Assembly (NCBI GenBank): GCA_964034945.1
Contig: OZ035963.1
Span: 50,482,032-50,546,031, forward strand
Origin: Chrysopilus asiliformis
Taxonomy: Eukaryota > Arthropoda > Insecta > Diptera > Rhagionidae
Length of the DNA stretch: 64,000 nucleotides
Direction: 5' to 3'
Shown here: in pieces, positions 43,690-54,842 of the stretch
How positions within the stretch are numbered: the first letter of the stretch is position 1
Layout of the letters: the number at the start of each line of letters is the position of its first letter
The notes under the pieces: model-generated
Told to the model about the DNA's origin: nothing
What the model saw: the letters and a program-made list of their open reading frames with translations, nothing else
Databases searched by the model: none
Made by a program: the position numbers and the translations under genes

Positions 43690-44510
43690 TTTGCACAGAT
43701 TCATTCAGTGATATTAGAAACTGCATGATAGAAACAAAATCTAATATTAGACATCTACTTTTTTTTTATTTTATTTTTTTTTCAAATTTACCTAACAATA
43801 AGAAAAAGGGTTTTTTTGATTTTCTTATTTTTGTGGTAAAAAGTCGAAAAAAATTGCATTTTTAATGATTTTTATGGGTAGTGAGTGATAGACGTAGAAC
43901 TAATTAGTTTTGCATTTCAAAATATTTTGTAGAAAAAAATACTCTTAACGTGACAGTATTTGTCAAATTTTTTTTTAAAAATACTTTTGCTTTAAAAAAT
44001 GCAGGAAAACTACGATTTTTTCTAAACTTTTGCTTTTAAAATAGAATAGAATTCTTCGACGATTCGAACATGTCAATTTTTATCAATATGAGTTCATAAT
44101 TACTAGTGCAAAAAAATTGTTTATTAATATTTAAAAAACTGCATTTTGATGGCAGTTAAATTGTTGCTTGTGGATGAAGTGTTATTGGGGATTTTTAAAG
44201 AAAATTAGGGACAAATGATGGAAGAATTGTCATAGAAAAAATGCTTCATTTTATGGTCGAGAGATAACGTCTAACAAATTCTCTATTTTATTCTGTTTCC
44301 CTAGAAAAAAGCTTTCTAGAAATATTTAACTACGCTAATTTCCAATCTGAAGTATATATTTTTGTTCAGCAAGAACTAATTTTGATCCGCAGGGAAGAGG
44401 GGGGGGGGGGGGGGGGTAGGTGCAAATTGGCCACCACTAGCCAACTGTAAATTTTAGATTTTCTTCCGTGATTTATAAATTTACTGTAGCGAGCTAATAC
44501 GCTAGATATT
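43690..44510. other. AT-rich stretch without recognised genes
   Basis: Homopolymer-rich. A run of about 17 G is at 44400-44417. No gene. Confidence 0.5.
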
Positions 44511-44516
44511 AAAGCC

Positions 44517-44777
44517 CAATTCAGACTAACGATTGCGATTACGATTCAAGCTTCTTGACCAATGAGATCAGAGCTTTCATGTCCCTATCATTGAAAGCTT
44601 TGTTCTCATTGGTCGAAGAAGCTCAGTTGAAGCTTCTCGGCCAATTAAATTAAAGATTTAAACGGTAGGGACATGAAAGCTTTGTTCTTAATGGTTTAAT
44701 GGTAATTGCAATCGTAATTGCAATCGTAATCGCAATCGTTAGTCTGAATTGGACTTTAGTTTGAATTGGGCTTAAGA
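44517..44777. mobile_element. MITE with ACGATT-hexamer ends, copy 2
   Basis: Left end AGCCCAATTCAGACTAACG, then gattgcgattacgatt. On the right the inverted text (aatcgtaatcgcaatcgtta, gtctgaattgg-actttag) is followed by a second terminus tttgaattgggcttaa. TAA lies at both outer flanks. The interior has an inverted cttctcgaccaatgagatc-type pair. Here the hexamer is present only about three to five times per end. Confidence 0.8.
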
Positions 44778-44924
44778 CTGAGTTCTATCTTAAAGGCGCC
44801 CATTTAAGGCATCATGTTTCTGATACGGCGCGGCATTTTAGGCAATATTTTGAGACATTTGGTAGTTCGCTGCGTCAAATTCATACCTCACAAAGGAGAA
44901 GACATGAAAATACCTTTCTCTGGC

Positions 44925-45215
44925 AAGAGTTAGACGCCGTCTTTATCTGCTAATTTTTTCTTGTGAAAATAAATTCACGTCTCACAACCATTTACATTAC
45001 GTCACAAAATTCTGAAATTTGTTCCTGGAATTGATTTTTTTTTATCTGGAACTGGATTTTTTCATACAAATTCATCGGAATAAAATACAATTTTAACAAC
45101 TTTTGCTAAGTGAACTTATTCTGCGATAGATGAAACACTTCGCGGAATTAATTCTGAATAAAATCGTGAAAAAGTTCAAGAAAAAATCACATGTGTACAC
45201 GGAGCCTTAGGTCAA
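44925..45215. repeat. Dispersed repeat, related to 33736-34000
   Basis: Shares the order tcatcggaataaaat, ttctgcgatagatgaa, cgcggaattaattct and gtgtacacgg with the copy at 33.8 kb. Confidence 0.6.
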
Positions 45216-45258
45216 TTTAAGATAGTCTTCTTTTCGCCAGACATTGTTCTCTATTTAA

Positions 45259-45460
45259 CACTCTAACTGTCACGACAGTTTTAAGCCTTTTTCGAATATT
45301 TAGTTTTAAGTCAAAAAGGCACTAAGAGAATAAAAAATGAAACAAAATTATACCTAAATGTTATTTTATTACCATAAAATGTGTGCAACTACATTGTGGC
45401 CGTTTCATTGTGGCCGTTGTGTACAATTAGATCTTTTTGACTGACGTGGCAGTTAGAGTG
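45259..45460. mobile_element. TTAA-flanked MITE with CACTCTAACTGTCACG ends, copy 1
   Basis: 202 bp between TTAA at 45255-45258 and 45461-45464. Ends are CACTCTAACTGTCACGAC and CGTGGCAGTTAGAGTG. A closely related copy lies in the LINE pseudogene at 48844-49082. The TTAA target suggests piggyBac-type mobilisation. Confidence 0.9.
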
Positions 45461-45464
45461 TTAA

Positions 45465-47140
45465 GGCGTTTTGGAGAACTTATTTTAATGTATCCGGGGC
45501 ACTGGCTTTTTAGTGCTGAATTGGGGACATTAAAAAGGAATACAAATACCCCTGAACGCCCTTAACTAAAGTACAGCTAGAATGGGGGAGAAAGCTAGTA
45601 TGCCATAAACATGTTCTTAAGTAATTCAAAGACATTTTTAGCGTTTAAAGACTTTAAAAATCACAATCATTTTGCCTTCCTTTCAAGATCAAGTTCAAGA
45701 TGAGGTGTAAAAAACAATTTATCACTTCCTCATATTACCCAGAGATTGATTGATTGGTTTTGCCACCGGTATTGAATTGAGCCTACCCCCCCAAAAAGTG
45801 ACAGTCATTCCGGAACACGTTTCAAATTACTTCATAATTTTTTGACATCCATAAATACCCTGAGTAGTATTTTGGGATGACGTACTAAAAAAGGAAGGAT
45901 ATTTTAGAAATTGTGTAAAACACGATTTTACACTGCTTTGGAATATGCTTTTAACATCCAATTAAATATCAAACAGGGATGAAAATAACTTTTCCACTAA
46001 AAGAATATTAGGGCACGATTTTTTCTACATCATTTGTGTTCATTTCAATTTTGGACCAATTTATTTTTAGTTCAAAAGGACAAATGACGAAAAACTGTCA
46101 GAGAAATCTGAGAATATTTTGGCTAAATTTAGGCCAAAAATTTTGCTGTGGTTGGAGTAACATTTTTCCGGAAAAAATCTGAATTTCTAATAGTTTACAA
46201 AAATCTGAAATTCTAATAGTTTACAAGTCCTTTGGATGTAAACATCGCACTAGACCTAATCAAAAACTAAATTCCAGACTGGACCGAATTGGATACGATT
46301 CTGTCCAATTCGGTTCAGGTCAGAGGTGAATTATGAGAACCCCAATAAACAGAATATTGTTCAAATATTTAAACAATAATCAACTTAATCAACCGCAAAA
46401 CTATGCAAGTAAAATGAGTCTGAAAGGATGGCTGGCAACGAATCAAGTCTTATGGGCAAGCAAGCAACTTTATGGTCTATTTGAGTTAAGAACTGAAGAA
46501 TCTACAAGGGATTTTCTTCTAGAACCACCTCCCGCCCGCCTGGTAACAATCACTTGTATACCGTATAAATATCTACCCTATGGGGTTGGACCAATTAAAA
46601 ACTGACCTTAGGTACGTTTACAAAATGACCGACATTGGTTTATTGTTATCCTTCACGCCGAAAGGAGTCCAATTTCTTTACGTACGTTGGCTTTGTTCCC
46701 CGTAAATGTTTGTTGATGGTCTGGGGGGGTTTTTTTTTTGTTGGTTAGTTCCGATGTCGATTTAGGGGTGAAATTGAGTAATTAAGAACATTTCCGCAGT
46801 GCAGTTATGTTAGGGAAATCATTTCAGATAATAAATGAGATATTTCCGATTATTTTAATCATAAAATTGTTTTGGTAATTTTATTGTTGTATGTTGGGTG
46901 GATTAGTATTATTTCTTAATAAAGATTAATGTTTGATTCTCAAAAATTGTTGTATTGTATTTTTGGGTCAGTTATTCGTATTTGAGTTAGATTAATGGCT
47001 GTCATTTGTATTTTTTTTTCAAAAAATTTATCAGATTCAAGACAAGAGATATTTTCTATAAATTCAGCGGAGCTTCGGTTCGTGAACAATGTTTCGGTTT
47101 ATGAACAAAACTTTGGTTCTTGGATAAGCAGGACGCTTTT
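45465..47140. other. AT-rich stretch; one unexplained 90-codon frame
   Basis: The frame 46333-46605 (+) is less AT-biased than its surroundings but shows no domain or splice sites I can defend. It is left unannotated. Nothing else is recognised. Confidence 0.4.
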
Positions 47141-48432
47141 TTATATATATATAGTTCGAGCCAGAGCTTAGGGGAAGACCCTTTAATGCCGAAGCACAGC
47201 TCAGGATGGTCGGAAGGACAAAAGGAGATGTCGGTTTATGTTCTCCTTGAACTTTTGCGGGTTCTAGTCCGGGGGGAACACATCGGATGGTAAATCGTTC
47301 CAAAGTCTTGTTGTTCGCGGAATGAAGGAACTCCTAAACTTTACTGTACAAAAACGGGGAGGCTCAAGGAAGAAGTCTTGCGCGTGTGCAGGGAAAACAT
47401 ACCGTGGAGGAATAAGTTGGGAAATTTTGGTGGAACATTTCCCATGGAAATATCTATAGAATATGCTGAGTACCCCAACAGAGCGACGATGCTCGAGAGA
47501 CGGTAATGAATCTGTCAAAGACTTGTCTCCAATCTGTCGGATCGCACGTTTTTGAATTCGCTCCAGCAGTTGCAGGACAGTTTTTGGCCCTCCAGTCCAA
47601 ATGTGCGAATTATACTCAAGTCTCGGTCGAATGTAGGTCTTGTAGATGCTGAGCACGTCGATTGGTGCGCAATATTTTTTGCAGCGTCCCAGAAAGCCTA
47701 GGCACTGCGACGCTTCCTTTGCAATTTTAAAAATATGGTCGCTCCATTGGAGCTTCTCATTTATTTCGATGTCCAGCATTCTGATGTTTTTAGAGTCATT
47801 AACGGGTTCATTCCTAAATTTGACCGTTTCGGGGGATTTTTCGCATCTCATCGACAACAGCATTGATTGGGTTTTAGATGTGTTGAATTCCACATGGTTG
47901 ATTCTGCAAGAAATGTGTTTAAATCAGCATTCAAAGATCTAATTTGCTCACTGCGTTTCGATCGAACTGCAATGGCGTTCGATTCTGCAGGTGAGCTGAA
48001 ATTGTAGAAGGCGTCAAGGGAGCTGTCATCTGCGAAACAGTAAAGCGGATTGAGAGTGAGAGACAGTAGATCATTGATAAATATTAAGAAGAGCGAAGGA
48101 GCTAGAACTGAGCCTTGAGGGACACCAGAGTTAATTTTGAAGAAATCAGACGTGAATCCATTCAATACAACCCGTATTGAACGATCAGAAAGGTAGCTCT
48201 CAATCCATTTGGAGATAGCAGGATTTAGACCGATAGCTCTTATCTTTGTCAGTAAAGCTTTATGCCAAACACGGTCGAAAGCTTTGGAGATGTCCAAAGC
48301 TATTGTTTTTGATTCGCCAAAGTTATGGACACTTTTATTCCAACGCTCGGTCAAGCAAACCAAAAGATCGCCTGGGGAGCGGCACGCACGAAAGCCATAT
48401 TGACGATCGTTGATTATGTTATTGCGCTCTAA

Positions 48433-48817
48433 TGCCTGGAGCCCAATGAACGCAACGCGAACGCACAAACTGTCACTTACAAGTTTGTTCCATAGAAATC
48501 ATTTGAAGTGAGGACAGTGAAAGCAGAGAACGCACCTACAACGCAAAAGTTTGAAAACTTCTAACCTTGCCGCAGCAATTCTACGTTGACAGTTCATAAA
48601 GTGAGGTTGGGGAATTGTCGTTCGAGGAAAAATTGATAGCCTTAGTGCAATAACATACAAATAACAAAGATAAAGACCAACAAAGCAAATTATCGCTTCA
48701 AAATTATCCATTTTTGCAAAACGAGTTGCCATTGGGCTCTGCCGCTGAAATGTTGCGCTGCGTGACAGTTCACAGCGTTGCAGTTGCGTTCGCGTTGCGT
48801 TCATTGGGCTCCAGAGG
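48433..48817 (-). mobile_element. TTA-flanked Harbinger-like element, copy H2, inside the LINE
   Basis: 385 bp, flanked by TAA (TTA on the minus strand) at 48430-48432 and 48818-48820. Ends TGCCTGGAGCCCAATG and CATTGGGCTCCAGAGG. It carries the MDNFEAIICF small frame on the minus strand, nearly identical to H1 over the first 45 residues. Removing it with one TTA leaves the RT codons for TNF-L-ERNN in frame. Confidence 0.9.
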
Positions 48818-48843
48818 TAAGAAGTTTGTAAATTTTCTGTTAA

Positions 48844-49082
48844 CATTCTAACTGCCACGACAGTTTTAAGCATTTTTCGAATATTTAATTGTCAGTCAGA
48901 AAGGCACTAAGAGAAAAAAAAAAATTGAAACAAAATTATAGCTAAATGTTATTTTATTACCATAAAATGTGTGCAACTACAAAAAATCGTTGCGGTTGCA
49001 GCGAACACTTTAATAATTTTCATTGTGGCCGTTGTGTCCAATTAGGTGTCAGGTCTTTTTGACTGACGTGGCAGTTAGAGTG
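48844..49082. mobile_element. TTAA-flanked MITE, copy 2, inside the LINE
   Basis: 239 bp between TTAA at 48840-48843 and 49083-49086, ends CATTCTAACTGCCACGAC and CGTGGCAGTTAGAGTG. Removing it with one TTAA joins MESL and INRKFTNF of the RT in frame. Only 22 bp separate it from H2. Confidence 0.92.
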
Positions 49083-49225
49083 TTAATCAACGATTCCATA
49101 ATCTTGGCAAGTACGGTAGTCAGAGCTATAGGCATATAATTTGAGGGGTCGCATTTCTCACCTTTTTTGGGAATGGGCTGGACATTAGGTGCTTTCCAAG
49201 AAGAACGCTGGGTGCGAAAGCGTTA

Positions 49226-50441
49226 AAATAAACTCATTTGCATAACATTTCATTGTGAATTTCATGCTAATATCTTTAATTTCGAACATAATTTAAAAAT
49301 ATGTTTTATGAGCTGCTTAGTTTCGCTTTTGTCCTTCAAAAGAACAAATTGAGGATGAATTTGAAAAAAAAATATCCAAAAACGATCTTTAAAAATCCTG
49401 GCTTTATTCCAAACCAAAAAGGCTACTAATCGGAGTTAAATTTTTTCGTGCTTCCGCTTCTATTTAACTTAAAAATTTAAAAATTTGAAAAGCTTTAAGT
49501 TTTCTTAAAAAAATGAAAAATTTACAAAAAAAATCTTCTAAAATCTATCTTTCCAGATGCCCAACTTTTTTTATTCCCCACAATAATTGTTTGTTGTGTA
49601 TTTTGTTACAATATAAACTGACAAACTTTTTTTTATTGTGTCCTCCTAAAGAAAATCGTTGGACAGCCGACAATATTTTTCCTGGTGCCTTTAATTTAGC
49701 TGATTGTCTGATATCTTTTTTCAAGGACATTATCGTAATTTTCTTTCCCTCATTTTGCCTGCGTGCGATACTTCTTACATATCGATGTGTAAAATATATT
49801 TTCGGTATAAATAACCAAAAATAAAATGTTGAGAATTGAATTGAGGAAGAATTATGTGAGTGGAAAACGATAATCAATCAAGTCCCAAAAATTATTTCAT
49901 CCAAGAAACGTAAAAGACGTAAATGAAGAGCTTTAGGACAGCAAGGCGAATGAAGGGAGATCTATTGGCCATTATCTTTCATTATTTGAAATGTTATAGA
50001 ATCGATAATCAATCGGACAATTTGATGGATTATCATTTGCCGGGTAAAAGACAATCTTATCGAACTTGACCAAAATATATTTATGTATTATAATCGACTC
50101 ATAAATATATTGAGTAGAACTTTGCTCAAATAACGTTGAGTAAAATAAATGAAGTAATATATCTATTTTGTCTACACAATGTTACGATTTTTGTCTCCAT
50201 ATCAGTTAAACATTAAAACAATATGCTGGTGTTTACCAATTATTATTGACAGCTAGATAATGGAAAATTAACTTAAAAAATCTACTATACCCAAATGAAG
50301 AAGCATTAGATATTGGACTCAACAATATCCTTACGTCATTTACGTTAATCAAAAGGCCATTTTGGAAAATGCATCGATAACAGAGAAATCCTTCTTATGA
50401 GAATCATTATGAGAATCATATAGAAGTAATATATTATACTA
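49226..50441. other. AT-rich stretch without recognised genes
   Basis: Frames at 49513-49824 and 49545-49877 overlap on opposite strands and show no motif. Confidence 0.5.
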
Positions 50442-50995
50442 GCGTGCATACCCGTCGTTGCCGGGTTAAGTTTTTCTCGGTAGTTTCCCCGCGAAAGGGT
50501 AACATAGCTTAAAAACTAAGATTCGAAATCACTTTACGCCCTCCCCTTACTCCCCCCGCCCCTCGCGCTACTTTTCCGTATGCCTATGTTGGAACCAGAA
50601 CTACCTCAGACACACTCAGAAAAATGGAGGCTAACTCGATGACCTACATACGGCGTAATTGGCCTCGGGCAGGCGCGCGTTCGCCTGCATGAGGAAAAAT
50701 AAAACTGTGTTGACCTGTGGTCGGAGAAATTCTGAAATTAAGCCACCAGCAGGTGAAGTAGGGCATTGGGAGCTGCACGAGTTGACCTTAGATAGGCATT
50801 TCGAGGATGTAATGTCATGTAATGGAAACCTCTGTAAGCCAGCTAGCGGTCAGAGTTAATCTGACAAAAAGTTGACCTGGACATTTTTCTGAGTGCACTC
50901 ATGCCAAATTTCAAGTCAATCGGTTCAGCCGTCTTTGCGTGAAAGAGGAACAGACAGACAGACAGACACCAACTCATTTTTACATATTAGTATGA
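50442..50995 (-). mobile_element. Nonautonomous Helitron copy split by a MITE
   Basis: Minus-strand element from A|TCATACTAATATGTAAAAA (right) to a hairpin end ACCCGGCAACGACGGGTATG and CTAG|T (left). Same family as 24497-24975. It is interrupted by the MITE at 50613-50895; removal with one CA restores cagacactcatgcc as in the copy near 18254. Confidence 0.85.
50613..50895 (-). mobile_element. MITE with CACTCAGAAAAAT ends, copy 3
   Basis: 283 bp, reverse orientation to copies 1 and 2, flanked by CA at 50611-50612 and 50896-50897. The frame 50659-50859 runs through the element and is a translation of the MITE, mirrored at 22230-22424. Confidence 0.92.
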
Positions 50996-51059
50996 TTAGT
51001 ATGATATATAATATGATATGATATGATATATCGTTTTGTATACCGTTTGTAATGGAACC

Positions 51060-51700
51060 AACTGTCGGACACAAAAATGAATTACACCAGGGTATTAGGG
51101 ATGACAAAAAATTTTGATTTCCGCATGTCCGTCTGCCTGTCTGTCCGTCTGTCTGTCCGTCTGTCTGTCCGTCTGTCTGTCCGTCTGTCTGTCCGTCTGT
51201 CTGTCCGTCTGTCTGTCCGTCTGTCTGTCCGTCTGTCTGTCCGTCTGTCTGTCCGTCTGTCTGTCCGTCTGTCTGTCCGTCTGTCTGTCCGTCTGTCTGT
51301 CCGTCTGTCTGTCCGTCTGTCTGTCCGTCTGTCCGTCTGTCTGTCCGTCTGTCCGTCTGTCCGTCTGTCCGTCTGTCCGTCTGTCCGTCTGTCCGTCTGT
51401 GCGTCTGTCCGTCTGTCTATCCATCTGTCTGTCCGTCTGTCTGTCCGTCTGTCTGTCCGTCTGTCTGTCCGTCTGTCTGTCCGTCCGTCTGTCCGTCTGT
51501 CCGTCTGTCTGTCCGTCTGTCTGTCCATCTATCTGTCCTTCTGTCTGTTTGTCCGTATGTCCGTCTGTCCATGAACACCATAACTTTCGAAAGGATTGAG
51601 CTAGAGACTTGAAATGTTGTACAGTTGCGTTTGTCATTGTTCTTGAACGGCAAAAATTGGACAATTCTACCTAAAAATTCGAATTGCTGACGCACTATTC
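51060..51700 (+). repeat. Dispersed repeat with ~430-bp GTCTGTCTGTCC array
   Basis: acaccagggtattagggatg leads into a near-perfect 12-bp tandem array (gtctgtctgtcc, 51129-51570) degenerating to 8-bp gtccgtct units at the right. It is followed by ccataactttcgaaaggatt and gagctagagacttgaaatg. It has the same leading and trailing text as copies at 18420, 21600, 26900 and 31800. All six-frame Cys/Ser/Val or Arg/Thr/Asp-rich ORFs here are array translations. Confidence 0.95.
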
Positions 51701-51832
51701 TCCAGACTTGGCCCTCAGGACTCTCTCATTTTTCATCGTGATAACTTCGTATACAGATTCAACAATAGAAAAATATCAGTTGTGATCAACACAAAACTTT
51801 TCTTTCTAATATTTAGTTTCGGAAAAGATATA

Positions 51833-52391
51833 TCGGGTCTTTCAACAAGGACATAACAATTTTGTATTTAAATAAAACACGGAATAATTGATATATCGGG
51901 CTGAAATTTATTCCAGGTGTAGTGGACATGTTACATTTAAGTATGAAATTCGATATCATTCATATGACCACCGCGAGCACGTTTGCTGATTGATACTTTG
52001 GAGCAAATTTTCCACCACTCTACCACGCATACCGGCCAGAACGTTGGCAATTTCGCGTTCGATATTGTTCCTGAGCTCCTCTAACGTGGTTGGCTTTTTG
52101 GCATAAACCAACGAATTAACATAACCCCATAAAAACAAATCCAACGGCGTTAAATCGCATGAGCGAGGTGGCCATTCGACCGGACCATTCCTCGAGATTA
52201 CACGATTACCGAACTTCTCCTTCAATAGATCAATTGTTTGACCAGCTGTGTGGCATTGCTCGTTCGTGAACTTCACCATGATAAAAATGTAAACCTTGAC
52301 TGACGTTTTAGCATTGCCAGATCATAAAAAAAGTTTTAGGGTGCGTTTTTACTAAAATACAAAATTGTTATTTGCTTGTTGAAAGACTCTT
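51833..52391 (-). mobile_element. Internally deleted mariner/IS630-type element, copy 2
   Basis: 559 bp between TA at 51831-51832 and 52392-52393. Termini TCGGGTCTTTCAACAAGG and (complement) AAGAGTCTTTCAACAAGC, with further inverted match through aacaattttgtattt. It contains one deleted transposase frame on the minus strand. Confidence 0.9.
51956..52279 (-). pseudogene. Internally deleted mariner/IS630-type transposase
   Basis: An open frame of 107 codons: MVKFTNEQ (N-terminus) is fused directly to CHTAGQTIDLLKEKFGNRVI, then WPPRSCDLTPLDLFLWGY, carrying the region of the third catalytic acidic residue, and LRNNIEREIANVLAGM. About two-thirds of the protein, including the first two catalytic aspartates, is deleted, yet the reading frame is kept across the junction. 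The first eight residues and the C-terminal third match the copy at 30908-31277, but the deletion junction is different. Confidence 0.9.
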
Positions 52392-52393
52392 TA

Positions 52394-54060
52394 TAAAAAA
52401 AATAGTATTTTTTCAAATATCTCGAAAACGGTTAAAGATACGTAAGAACGTATGCTTGCACATCCTCCAAATTTTACCTCGGAACGTTTCTATCTGTCGC
52501 AGTTCTCGAGTCCATCATGAATACAATACTTTCCTTCTTTTGCAGAGGAAAGTAAAAATTTATGATTAAATTTAAAATTGGGAGCCGACCATCAAAAGCA
52601 CTCTTATCAATAAAAATAATAATATTTCATTGAATTCGTCCCTCGAGTAAATATTTTAAATTCTGAAAATTTATTTAGCCATTCAAATTGAAAATTCATT
52701 CTCTCCATCCCCTAGAATTGATATCATTTGCATCATGAGATAATTTAAAATTCATTTCCAGATATTCTCGTTTCGCCTCATTAATAACTCAGCGTTATGG
52801 CTAACAATTTTCCACGTGGATAGCCTCAAAAATTTATCAATTCCTCAAAATCTGGGAATTTAAGTGGAAACTCTGTAATCTCGAGTGCACGCTTAAATGA
52901 AAAATTCTAACGATAAATGCTTTAAGTGTGAAATATTTTTTTTTGATTTGATGTGGTAAGGAAGTGAAATTAATTCAATTTTCCCAGCAAACGAACGTTG
53001 TCAGAGTACGTAAATCAGCAGCACTTTAACATTTTTTGGGCACTTGTACTAGAGTCGAGTATTTTATATGTCATTAGGCCGTCATCCATCTTTTAGTCCT
53101 TCTTACAAGAAAAAAAAGAAAAATTTAACCAAAGAAAGAAACTCAAGTGCTGAAATGTGGGTATTTTTGCCGTGCGTATGGCATAGTAGTAGCGTTCGAG
53201 AGGGCGGCCGGATGGTTGTCAGGAAAATTGGGAGGTCCTTGCGGAAATTCGCCTTAAGGACAAAAAGGTTCCATCTATGTTCGCTGTCATCTGACTTTCA
53301 GTTTTTCCGGCGGTTTTTTTTCCCACAAAGACTTGTGTTTTTGGTGAATTCGTATAACCTTGAGTGGAAATGGAAATATGGATGCTTGCATACGAAAAGG
53401 GGTGGAAAATTGTGACGGGTGGAAAAGTATGGCGATGTATAGAAGAAGTGAGTAATAGAGTGTACTAACTGACTTTATTCATGTGTTAGCATATCTGTGA
53501 ATCCATTTCAAGTGAAACCTTTTCCGTGTGATTAATGAATCCTCTTGGCTTTTGACTTGTTTCTCCACACATATTTCCCAGACCCACCCTTGGTCATGTG
53601 GCTCGACTTTTTGTAACGGTAGAATATCTATATGTGTGCCTATGGGAGTAATTTTGGCCTTTCAGGAATAGACCTAAATTAATAAAGCCACGCAATCTGG
53701 TTCCTCTTGGCCACTATTTCCCACTTATGGCTGTCTGTAGGGTACGCTGAATATTAATTGTGCCAGACTTTGGCAAAAAGCCTTTTGGGGTGGGTGAAAA
53801 GATGGGATTATTTAGCTGAATTGGCTAGTATAGCTCACCATATACAATGCTTAATTTCATCGCATAAGTCACAAGTTATTGCCATTCTTATTGCCAGTTG
53901 TCATTTACCAGACAGCTTCGGACAATGCTTCTCATTCCCGTATAAATTGTCAATTTTAATTAACTGAATTAATACAAATAATTAATAAGATAGTATATTT
54001 TCGGGCAGAACAGAGTGTTGTAGAAAGATATCTTTATGATAAATTTGAAAAGGATTTTCG
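52394..54060. other. AT-rich stretch without recognised genes
   Basis: Text near 52480-52560 (cgcagttctcgagtcc, cctcttttgcagaggaaagt) is related to 26430-26490 and is repeat-derived. The frames at 53068-53415 and 53758-53967 have no recognisable motif. Confidence 0.45.
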
Positions 54061-54124
54061 TAGTATAAGGTATACAAAAACATAAGAAAAGCTACAATTG
54101 CCAGGGGTCTATCGTTAAATACTC

Positions 54125-54412
54125 TATATGATGACAGACAAAATGTTTGCAGGTATCCCTCGAGTTACGCGATTAATTGGTGCCGCGTAAGTCGAAACCG
54201 CGTAAGTGGAGACTCAGGATTAGTGCTAAACAATACATACCTATATTCTCTTTTTTATATAAAAACATTCATCTATAATTACAATGTTTTCTTTTTAAAT
54301 AAAAATTGCTCCAAAACTGTACCGCGTAACTCGAGCACTGCCGCAATTTTTTTCCGCGTAACTCGAAATTCGCGTAACTCAAGTACCGCGTAACTCGAGG
54401 GATATCTGTATT
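54125..54412. mobile_element. Tigger/pogo-like MITE with CAGGTATCCCTCGAG ends
   Basis: Left end caggtatccctcgagttacg, right end (complement) cagatatccctcgagttacg. Near the ends are tandem cgcgtaactcgag and ccgcgtaagtcg modules. CAG(G/A)TATCCCTCG is a typical Tigger/pogo-style terminus. It is inserted into the dispersed repeat that continues on both sides. Confidence 0.75.
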
Positions 54413-54419
54413 TAACAAA

Positions 54420-54748
54420 ATCCATTTGTATAGGAGAGGGGGAAAGGAGTGGTCCAATTGGATTCTGATGTATAGATAAGTTATGTAAAATCATATTCTA
54501 AACACATTTCATCATTATAAATTTTTCGATACGATGCATAGTTGTCGAGAAAACAGGAAAAAAGTATTCCAATTGTATGGGAGAAGGGGGAAGCAATAGT
54601 CCGGTTGGATTTTGATGTATGGAAGAATTATGTAAAATTCTATTCTAAACACATTTTGCCTTAATAAATTTTTCAATGTGGATCGCCGTTTTCGAGAAAA
54701 CTGGGAGAAAAAACTGTTTCGTTTTGGAGGGGGGATGAAATGGCCCGA
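54420..54748 (+). repeat. Dispersed repeat module as at 24180 and 32030
   Basis: tccaattggattctgatgta, ttctaaacacatttcat, tcgatacgatgcatagttg, then a second half with the same landmarks and ttcgagaaaactgggag, ending in aaactgtttcgttttgg. Confidence 0.65.
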
Positions 54749-54842
54749 TGTCAAGCTTTTGCAGTTGTCAAGCTTTTGCAGTTGTCAAGCTTTTGCAGTT
54801 GTCAAGCTTTTGCAGTTGTCAAGCTTTTGCAGTTGTCAAGTT
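54749..54842. repeat. 17-bp tandem repeat, five to six copies
   Basis: Unit gtcaagcttttgcagtt repeated perfectly, the last copy decaying to gtcaagtttttacgcgg. Confidence 0.95.

Larger units (their letters stand above)
47145..49225 (-). mobile_element. 5'-truncated CR1/Jockey-like LINE with two nested MITEs
   Basis: Minus-strand non-LTR retrotransposon. From 5' to 3': truncated start at about 49225, RT fingers, insert 48844-49082, insert 48433-48817, RT palm, C-terminal region, 3' UTR ending in a (TA)n run near 47142-47155. The 5' truncation is typical of incomplete target-primed reverse transcription. Confidence 0.85.
47201..49225 (-). pseudogene. LINE reverse transcriptase pseudogene
   Basis: RT motifs in order on the minus strand: ANVQPIPKKG-like and SNYMPIALTTVLAKIMESL (fingers); ERNNIINDRQYGFRACRS; DISKAFDRVWH (first catalytic Asp); GVPQGSVLAPSLFLIFINDL; YCFADDSSL (catalytic Asp pair); a frameshift near 47885-47905; then VEFNTSKTQSMLLSM; and the conserved distal block YKTYIRPRLEYNSHIW, LERIQKRAIRQIGD and RTTRLWNDLPSDVF. 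A TAG at 47264-47266 interrupts the last block, which continues to RHLLLSFRPS and a stop at 47201-47203. No endonuclease domain is present. CR1/Jockey assignment rests on motif style and is uncertain at clade level. Confidence 0.88.

Noticed and set aside
46333..46605. 90-codon frame as a host exon
   Set aside because: No recognisable domain, no convincing splice sites and no homology within the window. A chance frame cannot be excluded.
47646..47942. 98-codon plus-strand frame and 48209-48403
   Set aside because: Antisense shadows of the LINE reverse transcriptase.
50659..50859. 66-residue frame similar to one at 22230-22424
   Set aside because: The similarity is explained by the shared MITE; it includes terminal repeat sequence and differs by frame-breaking changes between copies.
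51077..51695. Several long frames rich in Cys-Leu-Ser-Val or Asp-Arg-Gln-Thr
   Set aside because: All six frames of the gtctgtctgtcc array are open because the unit length is a multiple of three and contains no stops. Same for 18411-18654, 21573-21893 and 58043-58434.
53068..53415. 115-codon frame as a host gene
   Set aside because: Basic and phenylalanine-rich low-complexity reading without motif or promoter/splice context.
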